Source: Ceratothoa steindachneri
Taxonomy: Eukaryota > Arthropoda > Malacostraca > Isopoda > Cymothoidae
Direction of reading: 5' to 3'
DNA: 64,000 nt
Assembly: GCA_963969495.1 (NCBI GenBank)
Contig: OZ018326.1
Location: forward strand, 147,217,806 to 147,281,805
Below are positions 12,048 through 23,286 of this stretch, one piece after another. The position numbers and the translations under genes were made by a program. Position 1 is the stretch's first letter. Every line of letters begins with the position of its first letter. The notes below the pieces were generated by a model. The model saw only the letters and a program-made list of their open reading frames with translations. It was not told where the DNA came from and did no database searches.

Positions 12048-14090
12048 AAGCTATAGAAATTATATTTTAAATTATACCCCTGACCCTTTACTCGATGCCA
12101 ATTTAGAAGAGATAGATGAAGAGCTGGATAAAATCACTGACCTCCTAATTAAAGCCGATGAAAATAGTATTCCCCATATTAAGTATAAAACCCTTCCAGC
12201 TCCCTATTGGACCCCTCCCATTAAAGCCCTGGCCCAGGAATATAAGGACCTGTCCAATGTAGTAGGGCTGATAGGCCCCAACCACAATGCCCACAGAAGA
12301 CTAAGATAGATTAAAGACGAACTCCAGCCACTAATTACGGACCAACAGATACTCACATGGGACAGACTAATAGAAAGACTCGAAATTGAAAGAGACTCAC
12401 ATTCTTTCTGGCAAACACTTAAACGGTTAAAAGGAAGACCTTCCCAAAAAAGAATCACGCTTATAAACGACGGTATAGAACTTGACGAGCCTGAAGAGAT
12501 TGAGGAAATGTTTAGGATTTTCTGGTCCTCAATCTTCACAATTACCCCAGAAGAAAATGACAATTACGACCTCGAATTTGAGACTGATATTATCCAACAA
12601 CTAAACACACAAATACACAGAACCTCCCCTAATCATTGTGTGTCGCAGGAAAGAGTGATGGAGGGCTATGGTAGTAAAATAACTGCCCTAGAATTCTTTG
12701 TCGCTCTAAAATCCTTTCATCAAAGAGCACTAGGTACCACGGGGTTGACCAGGAAGAACTTCATCAAGGCCCACCCTAATGTTTGGAGTGGGCTGCTTAA
12801 CATCATAAATGCCGCTCTGAACACGGGTTACTTTCCCGATCAGTGGAAAGTGGCCAATATAATTTTCCTTTGCAAATCGGAAAAGCCCCCGGAATGCCCT
12901 GTCAGCTTTCGGACGATATCTCTCTTAGAATTTGCTGGCAAAGTCTTCGAGAAGATATTAGCCAATAGAGTCAACTCTTTTCTTGACGAAGCCAACTTGC
13001 ATAACGAGCAACAACACGACTTCAAAAAGAAAGGAGATAATGATATGGCACTATCCGTTATGACAGAAAAGCTCGCTAACATCAAGGCAGACAAAAGGCA
13101 TGCCGAGCTGGTGCTCCGAGATGTCAAAAAAGCTTTTGTTAAGGTTTGGAAGAGAAGACTACAATTTAAGATCCTTTAAGTAGGCCTCGACCCCATTCTT
13201 GAGAGGATTCTATGCGACTACATAATAAGAGGAGAGCATATATACATATCAGAGGATACTAAGGCCTCGAATTCGAGCTCGAATTAGGGGTCCCACAAGG
13301 GGGCTGTCTTAGTCCCCTTCTATACAACATATATACACGTGACCTACCACAACCTCTATCCGAAGGTACGATATACGTTCAGTTCGCTAAAGATATATCA
13401 CAAATTTGTACAGCTGCTTACGTTTACGGAATTTATGGCGAGAAATACGGCTAGGGAGATTTCCAACATCAACTCTTTCGAGAGAAGATGGAAGATATCG
13501 ACCAATGCCCCAAAATTCAAAATAATTCCCATGTTTCGCAAGACCTTCAATGACATATGGGTAGAAGGGGAGTGAATCCCCTACTGCCGTGAAGGGACGG
13601 TTCTGGGGCTCAAAATCACCACAGGGGGCTACAAGAGTCATATCGAGCGTACAGTTGCGAATAGCAAGAGAGAGTTGAGGGAGTTTTATAGGTTCCGTGA
13701 CCTAACTCGCTTAAATAAACTCAAGAAATTCAATGCGTGCATTCGCTCGAGACTCTTATACCCCCCGATGCCATTGAACGCGAGCGCCAAGACCCACAAT
13801 GCGAAACTACACGTTATCCAGAACAAGGCGGTTTTACTTATTACAAACACCCGAAGAAGAGAATATAAACGATAGAGGGAGCTACATGACTCGGTTGGAT
13901 TATCTCCAATCAACGTGACGCTCCACGAGAGAGCTAAGAGGATATGGCAAGCCATTGGTGCACGCTTGACCCCTGAATTTTCTCGTACACACCTAGACAT
14001 AGAAGCCGACCGACAAACAAGACCATTTAAAAGTAGTAAATTACAGTCTGACGGTGACGTGACTCCCAAATATACACTACAGAATCGATA
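12048..14090 (+). pseudogene. LINE-B reverse transcriptase and C-terminal region (broken)
   Basis: From 12048 to 13179 the frame is open except for a TAG at 12307-12309. It contains the pre-RT linker (PYWTPPIKALAQEYKDL), WKVANIIFLCKSEKPP, the position of the NYRPISL block (SFRTISLLEFAGKVFEKIL), QQHDFKK, and VKKAFVKVWKRRL. After a stop it continues as VPQGGCLSPLLYNIYTRDL. The catalytic YADD is FAKD (13383-13394), so the first catalytic Asp is replaced by Lys. The thumb region follows (LTRLNKLKKFNACIRSRLL near 13690, HVIQNKAVLLITNTRR near 13810). Confidence 0.88.
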
Positions 14091-14289
14091 ATGGGCAAGA
14101 ATCGACCAGTGTAATGCGCGTTTTTTATTAGTAAAAATTAACTTCATTTTAAACCCAAAATCACTTAAATAATAAAATCTTTTCAATTTTCAAACTCAAA
14201 TTAACATTTTAAAGAACAAATATATTTGTTCAAATACCTAAAGCGTGAATAAAAACCCCGCTACATGCATAATTCTTTCGACTAGAAGT

Positions 14290-15022
14290 CCATGTCTTAC
14301 CACAACCACTCTTGCAAGGGCTTGAGCGTTTGGGCCATGACACTGTCTTGCTGATAGATGCAGTCCACTTTCTTCGTGATGATTCTCATCCAGGGCATAA
14401 CTTTTGCGGCCAAAATGCCACTAAAATCTGCCGCGAAACACACCGGCAGCATCTCCCCGCCATTCAAAGCCACGACGCAGGGCATCATCAGGGAGGCCAG
14501 GTGCTTCGTCTTGCACACGTAATGGATCTCGGAGAATTCTTGGCTGGAACATATGTACCAGGCAGTCATTCTGCTTGTTGGTTACTGGAAAGACCATGTA
14601 GTTATTTTTTCATCAGAATTATAAGAATTCGATTGCCATAACACCTCAAGTCGTTGAAAAGGTGACGACAGCACTTCTATGTTTTTCTCGCATAATATCG
14701 GTAAAAACAGCCATTTTTACTTACCTCAGCCCTTGTTGTCAAACTCTTCTATTATCCAGAGCACTGTGGATAACGAGATGTTGTTCTTCGCGAGCGCAGT
14801 CATTTTGAGTTTCGGAGCTCTTTCAAACGGCTTTCTTACATCCAAGCTCTTAACAACTTGATGTCTAAATTTACGAAGTGGATAGTTGAGATCGTTGTGG
14901 TTATTGGGCTTGTCCGCTACTTTGTGGACGGTCCTGCGGCTGAAGGTGAGCCCCTTGGTTATGTCAGGCTTCTTGTGGCTTGCAAACAGGAGAGCAGAGA
15001 TCTCGATTTTTTTCCCTTCCAT
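14290..15022 (-). pseudogene. IS630/Tc1-type transposase relic
   Basis: On the minus strand it begins MEGKKIEISALLFASHKK, with a helix-turn-helix like IVKGLxVSRRTV (here DITKGLTFSRRTVHKVADK), then a KLKMTALAKNNISLSTV block. The frame breaks near 14726 and resumes as CKTKHLASLMMPCVVALNG, VLPWxRxITKK (VMPWMRIITKKVD) and IYQQDSVMAQTLKPLQEWL. The last block holds the second catalytic Asp (QQD). The segment with the first Asp is missing or degraded, and the protein stops at about 14297 before the third acidic residue. It is therefore an inactive, 3'-truncated cut-and-paste transposase. Its truncated end faces the LINE-B 3' end. Confidence 0.85.
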
Positions 15023-15099
15023 TTCGACACACTTGCATTCAATGGAAAAAAAACGTTTTACTTCACGTCTAAGAGAAGTAAAACTCTAATTTTGTTTGA

Positions 15100-15984
15100 C
15101 GGAACTTTTACTATGACAAAATATCGAGTTTAACAGAACTTTTCCGAAACTCAGTTCAATGTATGACCTATCTGATTGATTTTTATTATCTTTATTCACT
15201 TCCATATATTGGAACCATTAACTAATTGCCAATTCTACAGATGAACAACTCCAACGTTTTTTTCAACTACATTCAATCTATTCTATAAGCATTTCAGAAT
15301 TATCTGTTGCTATATATGGCGCGGGAAAATAACTATTTTTCAAGTAATTAGAATGCGAATGTAGTATTTTCCAATGAATAAAGCTTCTTTTGCCTCTTAT
15401 AAAAGGTTATAATCCCATGGAGGAAAGTTTCTTTGCACCGATTAAAGAAACAAAAATTACGATATTGCTAATTTATTACGATATAGAAGGTTAGGGGTAG
15501 TATGTTATTTGATCACATTTAGTTTCAATTGTTTTTAAAAATTGTTTCCAAGCAGTTAAATTTACATATTTCTTTGTCTTCCAATTAAAATAACATTTCC
15601 ATATCCTTCTCGTTAATTCTCACTCAGCCCTACAACCGCACCATTAACAAACATGTTCTTGCCGGATTAGGTGGTGGATTTGACAAAATTGAATTACAGA
15701 TTTGAAGTAACCATAATTTTTACGCAAGAGTGCAAGAAGTGTTATTAGACTCAGAGCAAAAAGAGCAGTCATTTGCGACTAAAGAATATTCCACGGCTTT
15801 TAACTAAAATAGGTTTATTGTTTTCCTTGTTTCCGCTTGAAAAGGAATAAACAAAAGCTAACAACTTATTAAGACAAACTAAACCTCACCCCCCAATTTA
15901 ATCTAACCTAAAGACAAACACAAAAGACTAACCTACTCCTATTAAAACCCCCACCTAATATTATTCCTTTGGTGGTTCCAAACA
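15100..15984. other. AT-rich stretch without a recognised feature
   Basis: No coding region, RNA gene or clear repeat was recognised. Confidence 0.55.
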
Positions 15985-16530
15985 ATCTCTCAATGCCAAG
16001 TTATTCCGTACACCCTCAACCATCTGGCCGAGGCACGCGTCAAAGAACTCACTGGATTCCTGAAGTACCTGGGCTCATTGAGTTCAAGGTCAGGTTCAAA
16101 CCCGTCGCCGGAGCGACCAAGGTATTTAAACTCCAGTAGAGACCGCTAGCATATTTTTTATTTTGAAGTAAGTGGTGGGTTAACCATCACTATAATGTCA
16201 AGTAGGTCAAGTTAGAAAGCCTTACTTAAAAATTATTGAACTCCTTATTTTGTATTTGAATTCGTAATATTTCTGCGGTTCAGGTTTTTTTTTGTGTGTT
16301 AATTAAAGTTTTAGTTTGTGTTAACAAATTTGTTTTTATTCTATCTTTAAATTGCTACGTTGGCACAGGGAACCTTTAAAGTTTATAGAAGTCAAGACCC
16401 TAGATAATAATAGTCAAAACATATATAGCAATCTAGGAGAGATATAACGTTAATCACGGAGTGATACTTGAACAACCCGTAAGTACCAACTCCTTCCATC
16501 ACTCGATCCTACCTCTACAGCGAGATATAG
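15985..16530 (+). repeat. Element X, copy 2 (3' portion)
   Basis: It opens with AAGTTATTCCGTAC, which is also the edge of X copy 3 (reverse complement of about 19388-19410). From about 16110 it follows X copy 1 (6010-6440) through GTTAGAAAGCCTTACT, TTAATTAAAGTTTTAGT and AATCACGGAGTGATACTTG. The match ends near 16530, where a LINE endonuclease scrap on the opposite strand begins. Confidence 0.7.
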
Positions 16531-16539
16531 TTTGTATAG

Positions 16540-16680
16540 TTATCATTTGGGTAATTGAAATCTCCACAAATTATTGTTTTTCCTTTTCTCACCATAGATG
16601 AAAGGAAGTCAAAAAGTAGTACGTCCTCTGATTCTATTTGGGATCGGGGGCGATAAGTAACGTCTAAATTAAGGACGCCA
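16540..16680 (-). pseudogene. LINE endonuclease fragment
   Basis: Minus-strand translation gives GVLNLDVTYRPRSQ followed about 25 residues later by KGKTIICGDFNYPND. These are the YRPP and GDFN blocks of CR1-like endonucleases, including the catalytic Asp. Only about 46 residues are left, ending at a stop. It is an isolated scrap with no RT beside it. Confidence 0.75.
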
Positions 16681-17099
16681 AGAATTTATTTGTGACAAAA
16701 CCAGAAAACCAACTAGATAAGTTAAAAATTAAGAACTAATTTCACTGTTAGATTTTATCAAAATTGTTTTCGCGAAAATAATAAACAATAGATTAATTTA
16801 ATTCATCAACGAAAACAATTGACGAAACACTTGATAATTTAGATTCCGAAAAAGCAGTAGTAGGGAGATGGCACCTAGCAATATCATAAAAAGATAGCAA
16901 AAGCCAAATGGAAAAAGTAGAGCAATGATATATTGTGCAAAGGGGTATCAAAGGGTTTACAATATATAGAACAGGATAAATATCAGGGAAACTTATCTAA
17001 GCTAGAAGAAAGTTTGGCCCAGAGAAAGTGTTTGATTCCCATCTTCAGTCAAAATATACGTCGCATATCCACCTAGCTATAAATGAGTGATGCCTCAAT

Positions 17100-17800
17100 A
17101 TAAAAAGCACGGACGATTAGACAAAGTTGATCATATGCCCCTTTTAGTATGGGCCAAGGAGAGCAATAATTACAGCAAAAGAAATAAAATTAATGAACAA
17201 CGACAAGCAGAGATGGGAGATAAAGACAAACAAAACTAAATTCAAAATAGTACCAATAGATAGGAATAAAATATCAAACATCCCTCTAGAAGGGTAAATT
17301 TGGAGATATAGCAACGAAGATAAAAAACTTATAATCTCAAAAATACGTTAAAAGAAAGACGTAATAGGGACAATTACCCCCCTCCCCCAATGAGACTGAA
17401 ACTGCTCATCGGATTAAGAAATTTTAGCATAAAGAGTAGAGGAAAAATATCTCAAGGCATAATTCAATCGGCATTAGTGTATTCAGCGGTGGCAATTTGC
17501 ACACTCTCTAAGACAAGCCACAACAGATTTAGAGTCTTCAAAACAAAGCACTCTACATATCTCGAATAATAAATAGGTAATGATTAGAAATCAATAAGAT
17601 TTACGTTAACTCCACAACTTATGCCTATCAACAAAATAATGGAAAAAAGAACTTATAAAAATGATTAGAAAACCCAAGAGTCAATGGGAAAAGAACTCTT
17701 GAACCACCTTAATCAATTAGAAGGATAGAGAAGCCATCACCTATTCCATACTAATTAAATATGATGGAAAGTGAGGTCGATGATTTCTTCACATAAGTAG
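17100..17800 (+). pseudogene. Jockey-like LINE 3' fragment (RT C-terminal region)
   Basis: Plus-strand frames contain WEIKTNKTKFKIVPIDRNK near 17217-17275, corresponding to the Jockey block seen in LINE-B as WKISTNAPKFKIIPM. Near 17400-17570 LIRLRNFSIKSRGKISQG, IQSALVYSAVAICTLSK and FRVFQNKALYISRIIN match the Jockey C-terminal domain. Multiple stops and shifts are present. The RT core is missing, so this is a 5'-truncated insertion typical of non-LTR elements. Confidence 0.7.
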
Positions 17801-18506
17801 ATAATTGCAGAACAAAATTAAACATAACCTCACTTAAGGGCAAAAGAAATATACAAATGACTATAACAGGTAAAGCAGATCTCTAAAGGTAAAGAAAATA
17901 TTTACATAGTTAAAAAAGGTAAATTAACAAAAGTAAGAAGATAGGAAAGATAGGTAAATACTAAACAGAGCATGAGTAACAGTCAAAACTTAACAAAGCT
18001 AAAAGGTATGAGCTACTCACAACAATTCTAACTTAAATACTTAATAAACAGTTAGAAATTAACTTCACTTCAACGCAATGAATGGAAAGGGATAAGATAT
18101 AATAAACAGCGTGGTTTGTATCCTATGTTAAGCTATACCGCCAATGCCTCCTTAAGTCATCTATATTTTCTTTTACTATATTTCTCGCTATCCTCTACTT
18201 AATTTTCCCAATCCCTTCCTCTTCCTATCCCCGTGTCAGAGTATGGTGCATTGATACCAGCGGACTAATAGAGAGTCACGGAGGATCTACATATTGATTC
18301 CACTTACACTTCCTTTTTCATTTTATTTTATCATCAATATTTGTTCGAGTCTCAGAAGATAAATCTCACTTTGTAAAAACGTCTCAGACATATAACAATA
18401 CAACTCTCCGTCCCTTTGAATTCCCTCTCCTTCGACGAGAGAATGCTAAAATAAACAACAAAACTACTGTTGACTCAATAATGTTGCATACATCATGGTT
18501 TTCTAC

Positions 18507-18508
<2 letters not shown>
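17801..18508. other. AT-rich stretch without a recognised feature
   Basis: Purine-rich on the plus strand up to about 17980, then mixed. No gene or repeat was recognised. Confidence 0.5.

Positions 18509-18578
<70 letters not shown>
18509..18578. repeat. (AT)n microsatellite
   Basis: A pure AT dinucleotide run of about 70 bases. It is followed at once by an 8-base G run and a copy of the foldback-family repeat. Confidence 0.97.
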
Positions 18579-18580
<2 letters not shown>

Positions 18581-18590
18581 ATGGGGGGGG

Positions 18591-18735
18591 CTATCTGAGA
18601 AAATGCTTACTTTAAGTTTTACCTTCTCGTTCATGTGAGAAAAGCTCCTTCCGAGGGCTTTGAAAAAGACTGTTTTGCCAAAAAATAGCCCTTTAACCGC
18701 ATAAATATGATTGCGTTATTGCAATTTTTTTCCCG
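18591..18735 (+). repeat. Foldback-family repeat, single arm
   Basis: It matches the right arm of the inverted-repeat element at 35611-36130 (its 35997-36130 part): CTATCTGAGA, TACCTTCTCGT, CATGTGAGAA, GAGGGCTTTGA, TTTTGCCAAAAA and a TTGCGTTAxTGCAAT tail. It is bounded by (AT)n on both sides (18509-18578 and 18736-18754). Confidence 0.85.
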
Positions 18736-18754
18736 ATATATATATATATATATA
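18736..18754. repeat. Short (AT)n run
   Basis: A short TA run directly abutting the foldback-family arm. Confidence 0.9.
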
Positions 18755-19387
18755 CTTTTTTATTATTATCAATGATTACTACTAATTTAAAAGTTACCCC
18801 CTTAAAAAACAAAAAAAAACAAAAACAAGATCATTCCCTGGTACTGACTCCGCAAAAGCGCAATTATAGATAATGACCAATAATATGAGCTGAGGGTAGT
18901 TGTCTACGATTGAAACTGGTCAGAATATCTCCTTTACCAGCACGCCCATTGCAATTAGACAGCTTCGCATTCTGAGGAACTTACAATTTTCTATGTTTGA
19001 TCCATGAACGCTAAAAATCTCCATAAAATATTGTAAGTGAGTTTGATAACTCTTTTATTATCGGTACCCAAAATATTTGAAATTTGATTTGGAGAAAAAT
19101 AATAAATGATTTTTTTTATTTATACCAAAAAATGATAATTACCCAAGTTTTAAAATATCAATTAGTTTACAAAAAAAGTCTTTGAAACAATATTCCAAAA
19201 TAAGATTAAATGAAAGAATTAGCGCCAAATCTACAGATGAACAACTCAGGGCAGTCGAAGGAGCTTTGTCATTTATATCTCTATCTCTAAAAATACCCAA
19301 ATGTTACTTAGCGTATATCAAAAATATACACTATTAGGCACTTTCACTTAATTAAGGCGGAAAATTTCTAATTATGATTTTGTTGAG
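18755..19387. other. AT-rich stretch without a recognised feature
   Basis: No gene recognised. A short string TCTACAGATGAACAACTC near 19232 also occurs near 15234, too short to call a repeat. Confidence 0.5.
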
Positions 19388-20212
19388 GGCGTACGGAATA
19401 ACTTGACTGTCACAAAGGACTTTGGCGAGTGTGGCAGATAGGGGAGGGGCACAGGGTACTCAAGTGGGTTCTTCTTCAAAGGTGAGGACTATCTCGGTGC
19501 TTTTTGATGAACCAGGATAGGCGGGGTCTCTCTGCCGAGAGTAAGTTGAACTTGGTTCTTAAACCAAGTTAACTTAGAGATCGATGTGACCACCGGATAA
19601 CGGGCTCGAAGAGGAGATTTTTCTTCTTTGTTTCGGATTTCTCAAAGGGCGAGGACTATCTCGGTGCCCTGTGCTATACCATGATATGGGTGAGGGTTTC
19701 TCTGACGAGAATAGGTTAACCTTTAGCAAGCTAACTTAAAGTTCAGTTTGATAACCAGGGACGAGCTCGAGGATGAGATGCTTCTTAGTCCCTTCTCTTG
19801 AAGGCACGGCCTCTCTTGCAAGCGACTTCGTAGCCTGGTTGACTTACGTATTCAAGCCATTTTTTCATAAGTGATTGGTATTTACACCTCGTTATCCCAC
19901 TGGGGTAGAGATAGGAGGGGGGTGGGGCTTGTGTATAGGCCACAGGAGGGTTCTTACTCCAACGGTTTTTCTCAGTAAGTCTTACCTCTGGTCCAGCTAG
20001 CCCTTTGAGTTTGAGAGAAACGCGTTGCCAATTTTGTACTTGAAGTGAAATTGAATACACACTCATAGGAGATATCTTGCAGTTTAAACCGTTTTGATTT
20101 TGATAGGAACAAGGGGAGAGGGGCTTTGGTTATGAGATTAATCCAAGGTGCCTGGCTCGGATGTTTTGCGGTCAACGTTCCGTGTCTTAACTTGGAGAGA
20201 AGGAAGAGGGTC
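19388..20212 (-). repeat. Element X, copy 3 with internal tandem duplication
   Basis: Read on the minus strand, this follows X copy 1 from about 5030 to 5890, then ends in AAGTTATTCCGTAC as in copy 2. Unlike copy 1 it holds two tandem units of about 166 bp (about 19474-19639 and 19640-19800), each with GCGAGGACTATCTCGGTGC (or GTGAGG...), a TTCTCTG-CGAGA block, a TAACTTA-AG block and GAGCTCGAGGATGAGAT-like sequence. Copy 1 has one such unit (about 5515-5675). Minus-strand frames run up to 93 codons but match nothing I recognise. Confidence 0.72.
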
Positions 20213-22570
20213 GATTCCTCTACACTCTACTTCGGATAAAGTTGGAGAGAGATTGGTCAATATAATTCAGGATAACTTCCTTGTGCAAAAAGAAAATATA
20301 CTTGAGTTGATTATCTCAAGATAGGAAATTACGGTAGAAAACGTTTGCGTGGATGAGCATTTGGTGAAAAGTGACCATAATGTAATTAAGTTTGGAATTA
20401 ATACGAGCGTATCGGTAAAAATGAGTTCACAACTAATCCCACGATTTGAGAGTCGTAATTTTGAAACCTTCCGTTACCGAAGTTAAAGGATAAACTGAGA
20501 AATATATATTCATAGTAAGAGACGACAGGGAATGTACTCGGAGCTACAGCAAAATCTGCTGACGGTGGATTCCGAGTTAGTTAAGTACGTACGTCGAAAG
20601 TATGGAAAGACAAAGAGAGTGCCGTGGGATAGCCCTTTAATAATTAACTTAATTCGAAAGCGTAATAAAGAAAATCAAAGTTTTAGAAAAAAATGAAACG
20701 ATAACAAATCGGGAAACATACATATACTCTCAAAGGCTGGTAAAGCGGGCCGTTAGAGAAGCTAAGCTGATATAAGAAAAAGAACTTGCTATGAATTCGA
20801 AGCACGAACCGAAACGGCTTTATATTTATGTTAACAGTAAAAAACCCATAAAGGGTTCAATAGGGATGATCATAGGTATATGTGTTGTTATGACGGACGT
20901 CACAGATCAACTTGCTAAAATATTAAATAAGTACTTCTCGAGCATTTTTAGAATTGAGAACATGACACAATTAGCAACTCTAAGCGAGGAGATAAATCTT
21001 TAAAGACGAAATATCCTATCCAACATAAATATAAATGACGGAAGATTCTCACATATATTAATAAATGAAAAAAATCGAAGTCACCCCGGCCCGATGAGGT
21101 GTACCCAACCCATCTTAAAGTACTAAAAAATGGATGAGAAAAACCGCTCTGCACGATTTTCAGTCAATCAATAGAGGAAGGCCTAGAGTTCAAGCGTGCA
21201 AATGTTATGCCGATATTTAAAAAAAGGGGATAAATCTGAGACTAATAATTTCCGTCCTATCAGCCTAACTTGTGTAATTAGAAAACTCTTTGAATCGATA
21301 ATTAGACATAGGTTGGTGAGCCATTGCTACGCTAATAATTTCATTGCAGATTCCCAGCATGGATTCAAATGAGGGCGCTTAACCAATTTACACGAATTTT
21401 CTCATAACATTATTTGCATATACGATGAAACTAAAGGGCGGTTATTATTAACGTTGACTTTAAAAAGGCCTTTTAAACAGTCCCGCATGAAAGGCTATTG
21501 ATGAAAATTAAAGCGATTAGAGTGAGGGGTAACACACTTAAATGGATTAAATCCTAGCGATCAAATAATTCACATGGGTTGTTGTAAATGGGGCATGTGC
21601 AGAGTGGGCCCCAGTCATCAGCAGGGTACCACATGGCTGAGTTTTGGGCCAATTATTATTTAATGTTTACATTAATGACTTGGATAATGGAGTGTTTAGT
21701 GTCATCTCTAAATTTGCCAATAAAACAAAGTTGGGAAGCCTAGCCCTTTCGAAACCCGATGTAGAGCAAGTGCAAAGACCTTAATAAAATTGTCGAATGG
21801 GCGGGTAAATGACAAATGGGGTTCAACATAATTAAATGCACGGTCATTCATTTAGGATGTCATAACTTAAAGGTAGAATACAATATAAAAAGCCAAATAC
21901 TGGAATCCGTTAACTTAGAAAAAGACCTGTTGATTTTAATTTCAGAGGAACTTAAAATATTGAAACAATGAGCAGAAGTTTATAAAAAGCAAACCAAATG
22001 CTAAGATATTTTGCTCGGAATTTTACTTTCAAATCGAAATATATAATCCTGCCACTAAACAAATCGATCGTGCTTCCACACCTCGAATATGCGGTTCAAC
22101 TTTGGGCTCCCTCCTTAAACAAAGATATAGCGCAGTTAGAAAGAGCGCAACGTGGGGCTACTAACCTTGTTCCTGGAATCCGAAACAAACCGTACGAAGA
22201 TAGACTCCGCTCATTAAACCTACTATCCTTTGAAAGTAGACGTTTACCTGGACAGTTGATTGAGCTATTCAAAATCTTAAAATGATTTACTAATATTTAT
22301 TACAAATTATTGTTTGAGATTGACGAAAGAGCCAACACACGCCAAACTGGTTTATACTTAGTGAACAAGCGATTTAATTCTACTATAGCTTAAAATGAGT
22401 TCATGTTTAAAATCACGCAAACGTGGAGTAACCTTCCCAACCGTGTAGTAGAAAGCATGTCAGTTAATATGTACAAAATCCGACTTGATGAGTACTTCAA
22501 TAGTATAAATATAAGATAGTAGGAGCATAGAAGATAACGTTATACGAAATATAATCCTACAATAAAAAGA
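20213..22570 (+). mobile_element. LINE-C: CR1-like non-LTR retrotransposon, 5'-truncated
   Basis: The element starts inside the endonuclease (ENVCVDEHLVKSDHNVIKFG, with the SDHN motif near 20370) and continues through linker (PKRLYIYVNSKKPIKGSIG near 20810), RT (FRPISLTCVIRKLFESII near 21250, DSQHGFK near 21350, VDFKKAF near 21450) and C-terminus. The catalytic YADD is FANK (21713-21724), so both Asp codons are gone. The longest clean frame is 21998-22285 (LEYAVQLWAPSLNKDIAQLE, ending FKILK). Many stops and shifts make it an old copy. The 5' end abuts X copy 3. Confidence 0.85.
21998..22285 (+). pseudogene. LINE-C C-terminal RT-associated region
   Basis: A 95-codon clean stretch whose order (LPHLEYAVQLWAPSLNKDI, LERAQRGATNLVPGIRNKPY, RLRSLNLLSFESRR, FKILK) matches the region after the RT in LINE-A and LINE-D. 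It retains the whole thumb-like C-terminal block but has no connected catalytic domain. Confidence 0.85.
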
Positions 22571-22683
22571 TGCCAGGGACGCCCTCCTCATGGAATGAAT
22601 GTGAATTCCCTTTTTCAATTTCTGTCTCTCCTATAAGTATATGATTTTCTTCACTAGCAGGCGAAGCCTGCAAGAGTTAAAAT

Positions 22684-22735
22684 GATACACATATTAATAA
22701 GTGTGTACAGTAAAATAGAAGTATTAAAATAAAAA
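22684..22735 (+). repeat. (AT)n-flanking module b, copy 1
   Basis: GATACACATATTAATAAGTG and GTGTACAGTA, then AGAAGTATTAAAA, match the module at 24284-24335 (GGTACACATGTAGATAAGTG, GTGTACCGTA, TGAAATATTTAAAA). Here the (AT)n tract follows the module; in the other copy it precedes it. Confidence 0.65.
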
Positions 22736-22740
22736 TAATG

Positions 22741-22742
<2 letters not shown>

Positions 22743-22778
<36 letters not shown>
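22743..22778. repeat. (AT)n microsatellite
   Basis: Pure TA run of about 36 bases. Confidence 0.97.
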
Positions 22779-22780
<2 letters not shown>

Positions 22781-23286
22781 GTAGAATGACTCCCGACGAT
22801 ACTATATATAACACTATTCGTTGAGGGAACTTCCTTAATTATCTCTAGAGTGCGTTTTACTGTCTTGGCGGCCGATATTATGTATCTTCAAAATGCTTAA
22901 GAAGTGGAACTGAGCTCAAGGATAATAATATAGCTATCATTAATAAAATAGAGTTTTATTAATAATAACTATAAACAAAACACAAAAACGGAAAATATTG
23001 ACTAACAGAATGGAAAGGGTCGTGGAGACTCGGGCTAATCCAAGGATTTAAGGGATCAAAAAAAGGTAAAACAAATATGGAGTTAAAGAGATGGGATGGT
23101 TCGATAAACCATTTAAAGATCAGGATAGAATTGACAAATAAGGGATCAATACTCAAAAGGTGACGCTTGGCTTACGTAACTTCGTTAGGGTGCAGTCGAA
23201 GGTACTTGAAGGAATATTCGGTCCGCTGGCGAGTTCCAGCAGAAGGGGGGGGGGATGAAAGGATCCTGACGTGGCGTCTTGGGAAG
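22779..23286. other. Stretch without a recognised gene
   Basis: No gene recognised. GC content rises towards the minisatellite from about 23160. Confidence 0.5.

Larger units (their letters stand above)
10390..14130 (+). mobile_element. LINE-B: Jockey-like non-LTR retrotransposon, nearly full length
   Basis: Three blocks lie in the canonical order on one strand: an ORF1 (10410-10943), an endonuclease (11348-12045) and an RT with C-terminal domain (12048-14090). Spacing between ORF1 and ORF2 is about 400 bp and holds degraded ORF1-like sequence and a C-rich run near 11326. The endonuclease start (LTIIQMNVDKWDGKG) and the RT motif VPQGGCLSPLLYNIY are Jockey-type. It is the longest LINE here but carries stops, frameshifts and active-site losses. 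The 5' end is uncertain, and the 3' end is about 14100-14150, before a transposase relic on the other strand. Confidence 0.88.
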
